From Candidatus Poribacteria bacterium (GTDB taxonomy: Bacteria; Poribacteria; WGA-4E; UBA9662), in NCBI GenBank assembly GCA_030748495.1, contig JASMLX010000046.1, positions 1 to 45,568 on the forward strand: a stretch of 45,568 bases of DNA, read 5' to 3'. This document shows positions 28,127 through 35,321 of this stretch, piece by piece (positions within the stretch are counted from its first letter, which is position 1; every line of letters starts with the position of its first letter). The translations under genes and the position numbers were made by a program. The notes under the pieces were generated by a model, which worked only from the letters and a program-made list of their open reading frames with translations, had not been told where the DNA came from and searched no databases.

Positions 28127-29251
28127 GTGGAAACAATTCGTCAAGTTGAAGTTTTTCCTGTTAAAGTAGGTTTGAAAACCTCGTTTAAGATCGGTACCGG
28201 TTTCGTCGGCGATGCTGCGTCAGCAGGTGATCATCTATTTGTCAAAATTACAACCGATGAAGGAGTTGTCGGTTGGGGGGAACAGCGCGCCTTACCCTCC
28301 TGGAGTTACGAAACTATCGCCTCAATGGTGACAACTATCCGAGATTATATCGCCCCGATTTTGGTCGGGACCGATCCATTTCAGGTAAATCAGATTCATC
28401 ATCAGATCAGTCAGGCCCTCAAACCTGCGGTTAGCAATGGACACCCTTTTGCCTTAGCTGCTGTCGATATCGCTTTGCACGACCTGATCGGTCGGATGCT
28501 GAACGTACCGATTCATGTTCTGCTAGGTGGCAAAAGGCAATCGAAGATACCACTTTGCTATGCGTTGAGCATCGATACCCCAGTAGTGATGGCGCTCCAA
28601 GCCCAAGCGCTCGATCCGTGTCGGCATTTCAAGGTCAAAGTGGCAGGTGAACCGGGGGCAGATGAAGCGAGACTTCGCGCTGTCGCTGAGGCCGTTCCAG
28701 AGGCTCAATTATGGATTGATGCCAACCAAAGTTATATTCCATCACAAGCTATCGACTTGCTCCGTCGGATAGTAGATCTACAGCAGGTCAAAGTTTTTGA
28801 ACAGCCGGTTCCCAGCCCAGACTGGTTTGGGCTAAAACGCGTACGAGAAAACACCCATATTCCAATTGCAGTGGACGAAGGGTGCTTCTCTAGTTATGAT
28901 CTAGCTAAGATTGTTCAACTTGAATGTGTAGATGCCGTTGTACTGAAAGTCTGCAAATCAGGAGGCCTTCGGCAGTGTCTAAAGACGGCACATCTAGCGG
29001 AAGCCCACTCGATTGAACTGTTTGGCAGTGGTTTGACGGAAGCGGGTATTGGCTTCATTGCTTCAGTACATCTATTCTCCACTTTAGATCTGGTGTTCCC
29101 ACCAGAACTGAATGCCCCTGCTTTTCTGGATCATTTGGTCACAACAACTAGCTTGACTATCGACCAAACTGTAGTTGAAGTGCCAGATACTGCTGGACTT
29201 GGTATTAAACCAGATCTGGATTACATTTCCGCTCACAGTTTCCAACTTTAA
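28127..29251 (+). CDS. Enolase-superfamily enzyme, muconate-lactonizing subgroup
   Basis: 374 residues from GTG 28127. The capping domain (residues 1-125) includes VKIGLKT-type and GVVGWGEQ stretches. The barrel has the KxK motif K169-V-K171 (HFKVKVAG), metal ligands D198 (LWIDANQSY), E225 (VFEQPVPS) and D250 (IAVDEGCFS), and K274 (VVLKVCKSGG). These are the marks of the muconate cycloisomerase / dipeptide epimerase / o-succinylbenzoate synthase subgroup. The enzyme abstracts the alpha proton of a carboxylate; its substrate is unknown. It heads a group with a cupin and an SDR, so a role in sugar-acid or lactone breakdown is likely. The start appears leaderless. Confidence 0.9.
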   Translation: METIRQVEVFPVKVGLKTSFKIGTGFVGDAASAGDHLFVKITTDEGVVGWGEQRALPSWSYETIASMVTTIRDYIAPILVGTDPFQVNQIHHQISQALKPAVSNGHPFALAAVDIALHDLIGRMLNVPIHVLLGGKRQSKIPLCYALSIDTPVVMALQAQALDPCRHFKVKVAGEPGADEARLRAVAEAVPEAQLWIDANQSYIPSQAIDLLRRIVDLQQVKVFEQPVPSPDWFGLKRVRENTHIPIAVDEGCFSSYDLAKIVQLECVDAVVLKVCKSGGLRQCLKTAHLAEAHSIELFGSGLTEAGIGFIASVHLFSTLDLVFPPELNAPAFLDHLVTTTSLTIDQTVVEVPDTAGLGIKPDLDYISAHSFQL

Positions 29252-29304
29252 TTTGTATTATAACACACTCGAGCTAAATCCAAATTAACAGACAGGAGTT
29301 AACA

Positions 29305-29721
29305 ATGGCAAAAATTACCATGTTTAAAGGGTACGAAGGGGAACCACCATTCCCCAAACCAGAGGAGAAAGTCTTACCCAATATAGTGACAGCGCAAGAT
29401 GGCGTTCCTGTCAAATATCCAGATTGTGACGGCCTCGGCGTACGGATTGTTCATCCGGCCAATCCAAATGCACCAGCCGAAAATTTGGGCTTGGTGATAT
29501 TCTACATTCCACCCCATGTTCTTCTGGAGCCAGGTAGCCACCATACCGAGGAATGTTATGTCATTTTGAAAGGGGAAGGAACCATGACCCTGGCAGGAGA
29601 AGAGGTGGCTGTTAAAGCCGGAATGTTTATCCACTTGCCCCCTTGGTGTGAGCACGGCATCGAAAACACAGGCAATGAAACGATGGAAGTTTTGATTTGC
29701 ACCTCGCCACCTAACCCATAA
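29305..29721 (+). CDS. Cupin-domain protein
   Basis: 138 residues, a single cupin_2 barrel. Metal-binding motif 1 is seen in GSHHTEECYVILKGEG and motif 2 in KAGMFIHLPPWCEHGIENTG. AGGAG lies about 8 nt before the ATG. It follows the enolase-superfamily gene by 53 nt and precedes the SDR by 15 nt. It may be an isomerase or dioxygenase of the same pathway, but small cupins are too diverse to assign. Confidence 0.88.
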   Translation: MAKITMFKGYEGEPPFPKPEEKVLPNIVTAQDGVPVKYPDCDGLGVRIVHPANPNAPAENLGLVIFYIPPHVLLEPGSHHTEECYVILKGEGTMTLAGEEVAVKAGMFIHLPPWCEHGIENTGNETMEVLICTSPPNP

Positions 29722-29736
29722 GCGATTGAGTCTCCA

Positions 29737-30534
29737 GTGAAAGTTGAACTTCAAGGAAAAGTTGCATTGGTAACGGGTGCGGCCAGAGGAATTGGGAAGG
29801 CAATTGCCAACAAGCTCGCACAAAACGGCGCTACCGTCATCTTTGCCGACATCAACCATCCATTAGTGCAACAGACCGCCGGTCAAGCCGATCAACAATT
29901 TGAATCTAACTGTCAACCGCTGCAGATGGACGTGAGAGATCCAGAACAGGTCGAGCAGGGCATCCAACATATCCTGACAGACTTTGGTCATCTCGATATT
30001 TTAATTAATAACGCGGGTATTAATACACTGGCTCACCGGGTCAACATCGATCAGTTTCCGTTAGCTGAATGGCAACAAATCCTGGATGTCGATCTAACCG
30101 GTCTATTCACTGTCAGTCAATACGCCAGTCGCCCGATGATTGCCCAACAACAGGGACGGATCGTCAACATCGCTTCAGTAGCAGGTTTGGTTCCATTACG
30201 CTTGCAGTGTGCTTTTACCGCTGCCAAGGCAGGTGTGGTCAACCTAACTAAGGCTATGGCAATTGAACTGGGGTCAAATGGTGTCCTCGTTAATGGTGTA
30301 GCACCTGGATCTGTTTTAACTGAGGGCACTAGGAAGTTGTTTTACAGTGACGATGCTAAGTTTCGCCAGTCCATGCAAAGCTTACTGGATCATATTCCGC
30401 TCGGTCGCCCAGCTGAAACAGAGGAGATCGCACATGCAGTCCTTTTTCTCGTCGCCCCGGAAAGCAGTTATATCAATGGACATGTTTTGGTAGTAGACGG
30501 TGGCTGGACGGCCGGTTACCTGCGCGAATTCTAG
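29737..30534 (+). CDS. Short-chain dehydrogenase/reductase with Phe in place of the catalytic Tyr
   Basis: 265 residues from GTG. The NAD(P) motif is VTGAARGIGKAIA with D in FADIN; the structural motif is NNAGIN; the C-terminus is GHVLVVDGGWT. The catalytic Ser is S147 (NIASVAG) and the Lys is K164, with normal spacing. The residue at the Tyr position is F160 (CAFTAAKAG, codon TTT at 30214-30216). A single base separates TTT from TAT. Either the protein no longer catalyses normal dehydrogenation, or this is a recent mutation or a sequencing error. Overall it resembles glucose/3-ketoacyl reductase-type SDRs. Confidence 0.92.
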   Translation: MKVELQGKVALVTGAARGIGKAIANKLAQNGATVIFADINHPLVQQTAGQADQQFESNCQPLQMDVRDPEQVEQGIQHILTDFGHLDILINNAGINTLAHRVNIDQFPLAEWQQILDVDLTGLFTVSQYASRPMIAQQQGRIVNIASVAGLVPLRLQCAFTAAKAGVVNLTKAMAIELGSNGVLVNGVAPGSVLTEGTRKLFYSDDAKFRQSMQSLLDHIPLGRPAETEEIAHAVLFLVAPESSYINGHVLVVDGGWTAGYLREF

Positions 30535-30563
30535 TGTTTTAGCCTTTTGTTGGGCAACCTGTT

Positions 30564-30767
30564 TCAAATCTCTATCGCACTGCCAATTCGTTCGACTGGT
30601 AATGCAACGTAAGATAGATCTACCGTTAGTTGCATTTGTAGATACTGCATCTCCTCATCGGTGTATGTTTGCAGAGGTGTTCCCTTATAGCTTTTGTTAT
30701 CACACATAACCCTTATTTCGGTAGTGTGGTTTTCAATCTGACTTTCCAGTAATTCTAAAATTGTCAT
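30564..30767 (-). CDS. Small hypothetical protein
   Basis: 67 residues, MTILELLESQ... to ...IGSAIEI, no recognised family. It has AGAGG 7 nt before the ATG and a possible promoter upstream on the minus strand (TAGACA, 17 nt, GATAAT). The residue mix is protein-like, with an amphipathic start and no signal peptide. Convergent with the SDR. Without homologues it may still be a chance frame. Confidence 0.4.
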   Translation of the reverse strand: MTILELLESQIENHTTEIRVMCDNKSYKGTPLQTYTDEEMQYLQMQLTVDLSYVALPVERIGSAIEI

Positions 30768-30932
30768 CGCATAACCTCTGCTTTTAGTTGAGTGAACGAT
30801 TATCGATACTAGATCAGCATATGTCTACCGATTATAAAGGAACAATATAACGAGAATCAAGTCCAGTCGATCAAGGAAACCAATATCAGTAAATCACCTT
30901 GAAAAACCCTCAAGTTATGGATAAAGTTTCAA

Positions 30933-30951
30933 TCTCGAGTTAAACTCGAGA
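30933..30951. repeat. 19-bp near-perfect palindrome before the selenoprotein gene
   Basis: TCTCGAGTT-A-AACTCGAGA, a 9-bp inverted repeat around one base. It sits 20 nt before the preferred ATG. In form it recalls the hairpin at 6668-6681 (stem, GTTAAA, stem, then GA-ACT). It could be a REP-like element or an operator. Confidence 0.55.
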
Positions 30952-30970
30952 CTTGCCGAAAATGATCACG

Positions 30971-31795
30971 ATGAAACGAGCTAGATCTACATTACTTCCG
31001 GCCTTTATTTTTGTCACCTCAGTGTTTTTGCTCCTTAGTTGCAGTGAATCAACAGAGGATACAACCAAAGTTATAGCCGAATCTCCGCTTACCGGAACTA
31101 TCCAGGGACAAATCATGCCGGGTGGAAGTGGTGCTATGGTTGAACTGATAAAAGATAATCAAGTGGTCCATTTAATCGCAGTTGATAAGGAGGATAAATA
31201 CTTTTTTGCCGATCTCGCATTTGGAATCTACCAAATTAAGATTACGGCTGAAGGTTATCGATCAGTAGAGCCAATTACTACCGTTAACCTTCAGCAAGAG
31301 CAACTGAATTTAGACCTAAAACTTCAGCCTAATGGATCTGAGGTCGGAGACCTAGCCCCAGATTTTTCATTGTCAGACGTCAATGGGAACAAGGTTGCCC
31401 TCAGCGACTACACCGGAAAAAAGAGCCTGCTGCTGACATTCAATCGAGGCAAGTTCTGACCGGTTTGTCTGCCGCAACTGGTACAGTTGTTACTGCCAAA
31501 CTATCAGAAGATTAATCGTCTTGGGGCAGAGGTTATCGCTATCAGTCAACAGTCGGTGAACGAAAACCGGGAGGTCAGCGAACAACACAAGTTGCCTTAT
31601 CCCTGTTTGTCCGATCCTGGTGCAGATACCATTCGGGGCTACAACGTTCTGGATTTCGCTAATGTTCCCAAAGTCGCCTTTTTTATTATCGATAAAACAG
31701 GAAGGATCCACTGGTGCTCGACGCATAGCGGAGGAGATCCTGATGACCTGCCCCAAATTAACGATCTTCTGGATGTGTTGAGGAAGATCCAGTGA
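30971..31795 (+). CDS. Predicted selenocysteine-containing peroxiredoxin/TlpA-like lipoprotein (in-frame TGA = Sec163)
   Basis: The frame runs from ATG 30971 to TGA 31793-31795, interrupted only by TGA at 31457-31459. Read through, it gives 274 residues. Residues 1-24 are a lipoprotein signal ending in LLLSC. Residues 42-122 resemble a carboxypeptidase-regulatory-like beta domain (GTIQGQIMPGG, FADLAFGIYQIKITAEGY). Residues 126-274 are an AhpC/TSA-type domain: GDLAPDFSLSDVNG, then TFNRGKF-U-PVC-LPQLVQL, then NVPKVAFFIIDKTGRIHW. The TGA stands exactly where relatives carry the first Cys of the W/F-C-P-x-C site, giving UxxC. A SECIS-like hairpin follows at the right distance. Homology-like sequence continues smoothly past the TGA, so this is unlikely to be a true stop. 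Alternative starts are ATG 30962 and TTG 30953. Probably an envelope thiol or peroxide reductase. Confidence 0.82.
31462..31501 (+). promoter_or_regulatory. Candidate bacterial SECIS element
   Basis: Directly after the TGA codon, CAACT (31475-31479) and AGUUG (31485-31489) form a stem with apical loop GGUAC; the loop begins with GG(U), as in bacterial SECIS elements. The loop starts 20 nt after the UGA, inside the usual 16-37 nt range. A lower helix GUUUG/CAAAC (31463-31467 with 31497-31501) is separated by an internal loop. Confidence 0.6.
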
Positions 31796-31802
31796 ACCGA
31801 CT

Positions 31803-32312
31803 GTGGCTGGGATTCTTTTTCGCTTTTACCTTTCTATCGGTTTTATGGGATGTGACCCCTCACTCGATGAAGAATCTGATGAATTACCTCCTTCCAAACA
31901 GGCTGAATCTGCCCCTAATTTCTATCTGCTGAATACCGAAGAGGAGACGGTTTCGCTTTCCGGTTTTCGAGGACAGGTGGTTTTGCTGGACTTCTGGGCT
32001 GCCTGGTGTAAACCTTGTCAAACAGAAATGCCAATTTTTGATCGGCTCTACAACCAGCATCAAACCGAAGGGCTCAATGTAGTCGGCATCGCCCTTGATC
32101 GGGAAAGGATGGAGGTGGTAAACCCATTCATCAAAAAGTTTGGAATCGACTATCCCATTCTTTTTGCTAATGATCGAGTGCTCAAAGACTACGATATTAT
32201 GGCACTGCCAACAACCATCTTAATTGATAGAGAAGGAAGAATACAGCGCAGATTTGAAGGGGCTGAAGGATCTAAGACGGTTTACGAACAGGAGATCAAA
32301 AAATGGCTCTGA
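31803..32312 (+). CDS. TlpA/ResA-like thioredoxin-fold protein
   Basis: 169 residues in the frame from GTG 31803. The redoxin domain covers about 36-169: APNFYLLNTEEETVSLSGF, active site WAAWCKPCQTE (C69, C72), LPTTILIDREGRI with the cis-Pro. The N-terminus as written has a weak signal (FRFYLSIGFMGC). A different start, GTG at 31792, overlaps the selenoprotein stop as GTGA and would give NRLWLGFFFAFTFLSVL. It joins GCDPSLDEE only if one base is missing near 31847-31850. The gene probably encodes a membrane-anchored disulfide reductase paired with the selenoprotein. Confidence 0.85.
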   Translation: MAGILFRFYLSIGFMGCDPSLDEESDELPPSKQAESAPNFYLLNTEEETVSLSGFRGQVVLLDFWAAWCKPCQTEMPIFDRLYNQHQTEGLNVVGIALDRERMEVVNPFIKKFGIDYPILFANDRVLKDYDIMALPTTILIDREGRIQRRFEGAEGSKTVYEQEIKKWL

Positions 32313-32590
32313 TTAAGCTAATCTCAGTTCAGTTCTACCGGTGTCTACTGATACTATATGTTTGGTGTTGCCTCTCTGGTTATGCCTGGCAGATTGTAGA
32401 ACAGTCTGAAATCCAACTCAATTTGTTGGCTGAGGCTTCCACTTTTTCTTCCACTCTCCGCCCATCGGTACCGATCATGCCGCCAATTCTAACCGAATTC
32501 GAGCAATTGCATGAAGAAGAGCTCAAGTCTAATTCATCATCTAGCCAAGCCGCTAGTGTTTGCGCCAATGGCGTTTGTACAATCTACTAA
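32303..32590 (+). CDS. Small exported peptide with C-terminal CANGVC motif
   Basis: 95 residues. The ATG overlaps the TlpA-like gene's end and is preceded by AGGAG at 8 nt, good evidence for translation. Residues 8-30 are hydrophobic (VQFYRCLLILYVWCCLSGYA), a signal peptide or anchor. The middle is low in structure (SSTLRPSVPIMPPILTEFEQ), followed by a Ser run and the C-terminal ASVCANGVCTIY. I do not recognise the family. Its position between a thioredoxin and a barrel-like gene suggests an envelope role in which the Cys pair is a redox or modification site. Confidence 0.62.
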   Translation: MALIKLISVQFYRCLLILYVWCCLSGYAWQIVEQSEIQLNLLAEASTFSSTLRPSVPIMPPILTEFEQLHEEELKSNSSSSQAASVCANGVCTIY

Positions 32591-33690
32591 CCGGTTTTCT
32601 ATTAACCTGCTCCTATCTCTGTTTTATGTTCGGGGTATCTACAAGAGTCCAGGCGGAATACGCCTACCAGATCCAAAATAGCTTCCAGTATAACGATCAT
32701 CTTGAATTCGGCCTGAGTGTAGCCCCCAATACCAACCCATTGGCGGGTCGCCAGGACTATCAGTTATCGGGTCTGATTAATCAGTCATAGACTAAGGGAA
32801 AGTTGTCAGATTCAATTACCAGTCGGCTAGTTGGTGAAGTGAGAGGGAATGCTCAACATCATCAATACTTCGAGAGGAGATATTGACTATCTTTACTGGT
32901 TATACGGGTGAAATGGGTGGTCAGCTAAGCTACCGCTTGATAGAACAGGCACCGGCGGTTCAATTAAGCTACCGACTTCAACGCCACAGCCGTGTTGATC
33001 CTGTTTTTGATCGATGGGAACAGATGCTTGCCTAGGATGGGGGAATATACTAAAATACACCTATAAGCTGAAGCAGTTTGATGATTCAATGACCCGGCGA
33101 GAAGATTTCCAATTAGTTAGCTTTTATCAACACCAATTCAACTTTCACCTTCGTCTCAAGTTGTGGCAAATGTTGCTGGCCAGGTTGTCTTATCAATTAG
33201 CTTTTCAGGGATACGAGGATAACCTGAGTGTTTGGTTCGGTCTGTAGCAGAACTAAAGAAAGCTGGAACCCGTCTTGGCCAACATCATCAATTATCGTTT
33301 CGAGTCCCCTACTTAGTGACGAATCAGCTCATTATTCAGCCAGAGGTTACCTATCAAAGAAATCGAGGTAACGTGCCTTTTTATCACTTTTCAATCAGTG
33401 AAGGTCGACTAGTTACCTTCTACCGCTTTCAGGAAAAGAGATTGGTTCAACTGATGACGGCTTGGCGGAAATTGCGATTCCCACACCGCCAAACAGGAAA
33501 CGACAACCGCTTTCGTCAAGATCTACAACTTCGGTTGGAAGGAAAATTTCGTTGGAAGTTAACTAATCGACTAACACTAACAGCAGATTACCACCGGTAC
33601 CAAAACCGGACTAACGAAACCGTCCTCCGCCTATCCTTTCTAAATTTTGAGCAAAATCGGTGCTGGGTAACGATTGAGTATGCCAACTGA
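32560..33690 (+). pseudogene. Broken outer-membrane beta-barrel-type gene
   Basis: Four frame segments read as one protein. The first is a signal peptide with LTCSYLCFMFGVSTRVQA then EYAYQIQNSFQYNDHLEFGLSVAPNT, ending at TAG 32788-32790. After the stop the same frame continues (TKGKLSDSITSRLVGEVRG). The frame then shifts near 32880 (GYTGEMGGQLSYRLIEQA), to 33014-33246 (YTYKLKQFDDSMTRREDFQL) and back near 33232-33690 (RVPYLVTNQLIIQPEVTYQR). Alternating polar/hydrophobic strands with many Tyr, Arg and Gln fit an outer-membrane barrel. At least one stop and three shifts mark it as decayed, or as a badly assembled stretch. Confidence 0.65.
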
Positions 33691-33740
33691 GTCTATTTGC
33701 CGGACTTCTAAACTCGGTGGCCCGACTGCTGATTCTTACG

Positions 33741-34151
33741 ATGATCAAGCAAATTAAATTAACCCTACCTAACTATCGACGAGGATTTCACCTGATTACT
33801 TCTGAGATTGCTGATGCCTTAGGCCAACTGCCAGAAACTGGAATCTTAAGCATTTTCATTCAGCATACCTCGGCTGGCCTAACGATAAATGAAAATGCAG
33901 ATCCGACGGTTCGACAAGATTTTGAGAGTAGTTTCAACTATCTGGTTGGTGAAAATGAGCCCTTTTACCTCCATACTTACGAAGGGGCCGACGATATGCC
34001 AGCGCATATTAAATCGACGCTGGTTGACAGTTCGCTGACCATCCCTATTACCAACCATCGACTAAACCTGGGACAATGGCAAGGAATCTATCTTTGCGAA
34101 TTTAGGAACCGCGGTGGACGACGGAATTTAGTGCTGACAATTTACACTTAG
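33741..34151 (+). CDS. yjbQ: YjbQ/UPF0047 family protein (secondary thiamine-phosphate synthase)
   Basis: 136 residues from ATG 33741, the usual length; a GTG at 33717 would add 8 residues. Family signatures are FIQHTSAGLTINENADP and the second half with GADDMPAHIKSTLVDSSLTIPI and GTWQGIYLCEFR-type LGQWQGIYLCEFRNRGGRR. E. coli YjbQ shows weak thiamine-phosphate synthase activity in the known literature; the physiological role is unsettled. No clear ribosome site. Confidence 0.9.
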   Translation: MIKQIKLTLPNYRRGFHLITSEIADALGQLPETGILSIFIQHTSAGLTINENADPTVRQDFESSFNYLVGENEPFYLHTYEGADDMPAHIKSTLVDSSLTIPITNHRLNLGQWQGIYLCEFRNRGGRRNLVLTIYT

Positions 34152-34177
34152 ATTTGGTTGCCGAGTTAAGCTAAAGT

Positions 34178-34222
34178 CAAGCTATTTTGTTTAATAAGTA
34201 AAAATGCTTATAAAATAGCTTG
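34178..34222. promoter_or_regulatory. Large dyad at the moaA-suf promoter
   Basis: CAAGCTATTTT (34178-34188) and AAAATAGCTTG (34212-34222) are perfect 11-bp inverted arms. Inside them ATAAG (34194-34198) and CTTAT (34207-34211) add 5 bp. The right arm runs into the predicted -35 box. No U-run follows, so it is more likely an operator than a terminator of yjbQ. Confidence 0.6.
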
Positions 34223-34249
34223 GTGACTAAATCGACCGTGTGTTATAAT
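34220..34249 (+). promoter_or_regulatory. Predicted promoter of moaA-suf
   Basis: TTGGTG (34220-34225), 18-nt spacer, consensus TATAAT (34244-34249). Start expected near 34256. A weaker pair (TTGTTT, 16 nt, TATAAA) overlaps the dyad upstream. The TATAAT shows that translation of moaA begins downstream, at 34301. Confidence 0.6.
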
Positions 34250-34300
34250 TCACTAGTCAACGGTAGGTCCAATTTTTTCGATCTTCAAGACAACCAAGAT

Positions 34301-35290
34301 ATGGCACCTTTAGCCGACCGACACAATCGCATCGCAACTAACCTGAGGGTTTCAGTCACTGATGTTTGTAATCTCCGCTGTCTCTACTGCATGACAGAAA
34401 AGATGGATTTCGTTGAGCGGAGCGAGATTATGACGTTCGACGAAATCGTGCGTCTGGTCGGTATTAGCGTCAGCTTGGGTGTTAATAAAGTGCGGTTGAC
34501 AGGCGGAGAGCCTCTGGTTCGAAAAAACCTGCCAGAGTTGGTCGAGAATCTTTTTGCCATTCGAGGCTTAACTGATGTCAGCTTGACCACTAATGGCATC
34601 GGTTTGGCAAGTCAAGCCCAAAAGTTCTATGATGTTGGCTTACGGCGGATTAACATTAGCTTGGATTCGCTCAGTGAAGTCAAATTCGCTCAGATCACGC
34701 GGCGAAATCTGTTAGGCCAAGTCTTGGACGGGTTGGAAGAGGCTCGGCAGGTTGGATTTGATCCGATCAAAATCAATGCGGTGCCGATGCGCGGTTTTAC
34801 CGAAGATGAAGTACTGGATCTGGTCGAGTTTGCACGTAATAACGGTTACGAAATGCGGTTTATTGAGTTCATGCCACTCGATGCTGACAATATTTGGGGA
34901 CAGGAGATGTTTATTCCCAACACAGAATTGAAAGATAGAATCGGTCAAGCCTTTCCTTTACAGGGGGAGGAGGATGGTCGCCGCCTACACGCTACGGCTA
35001 AAGATTATTGGTTTCGCGATGGTAAGGGAAAAATTGGTTTCATCTCCTCGGTGACCGAACCATTCTGCCACGATTGTAATCGAGTTCGACTGACCGCTGA
35101 CGGAAAGTTTAGAAACTGCCTATTTGCTTTAGAAGAAACCGACCTCTTGACACCCCTTCGCCATGGTGCAACAGATCTTCATTTGGCAGATCTAATGCGA
35201 CAATCGGTGGCAGACAAGGCGGAAGGGCATTTAATTAATTCACAAAACTACATTAAACCTAAAAGAAACATGTCGATGATTGGCGGCTGA
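34301..35290 (+). CDS. moaA: GTP 3',8-cyclase MoaA (molybdenum cofactor biosynthesis)
   Basis: 329 residues from ATG 34301 (MAPLADRHNR); a GTG at 34220 is excluded because it lies in the promoter. Radical-SAM enzyme converting GTP to 3',8-cyclo-7,8-dihydro-GTP. The N-terminal cluster motif is CNLRCLYC (C23, C27, C30). SAM-site stretches are RLTGGEPLVRKNL and SLTTNGIGL. The second 4Fe-4S site is CHDCNRVRL...GKFRNCLF. It ends NMSMIGG, the GG tail that is needed for function. No other moa genes are in the window. The end overlaps the open frame of sufC, so it appears to be the first gene of the suf operon. Confidence 0.96.
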   Translation: MAPLADRHNRIATNLRVSVTDVCNLRCLYCMTEKMDFVERSEIMTFDEIVRLVGISVSLGVNKVRLTGGEPLVRKNLPELVENLFAIRGLTDVSLTTNGIGLASQAQKFYDVGLRRINISLDSLSEVKFAQITRRNLLGQVLDGLEEARQVGFDPIKINAVPMRGFTEDEVLDLVEFARNNGYEMRFIEFMPLDADNIWGQEMFIPNTELKDRIGQAFPLQGEEDGRRLHATAKDYWFRDGKGKIGFISSVTEPFCHDCNRVRLTADGKFRNCLFALEETDLLTPLRHGATDLHLADLMRQSVADKAEGHLINSQNYIKPKRNMSMIGG

Positions 35291-35321
35291 AAAAATAGGC
35301 TACGGAGCAATAAACTCACTA

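Noticed and set aside
31457..31459. TGA as the true end of a 160-residue protein, with a second gene starting at 31487
   Set aside because: The sequence keeps peroxiredoxin character through the TGA in the same frame, and no ribosome site precedes 31487. A read-through (Sec) interpretation fits better.
34220..34300. GTG 34220 as moaA start
   Set aside because: The extra 27 residues are encoded by the promoter including TATAAT, and the family N-terminus begins after the ATG at 34301.
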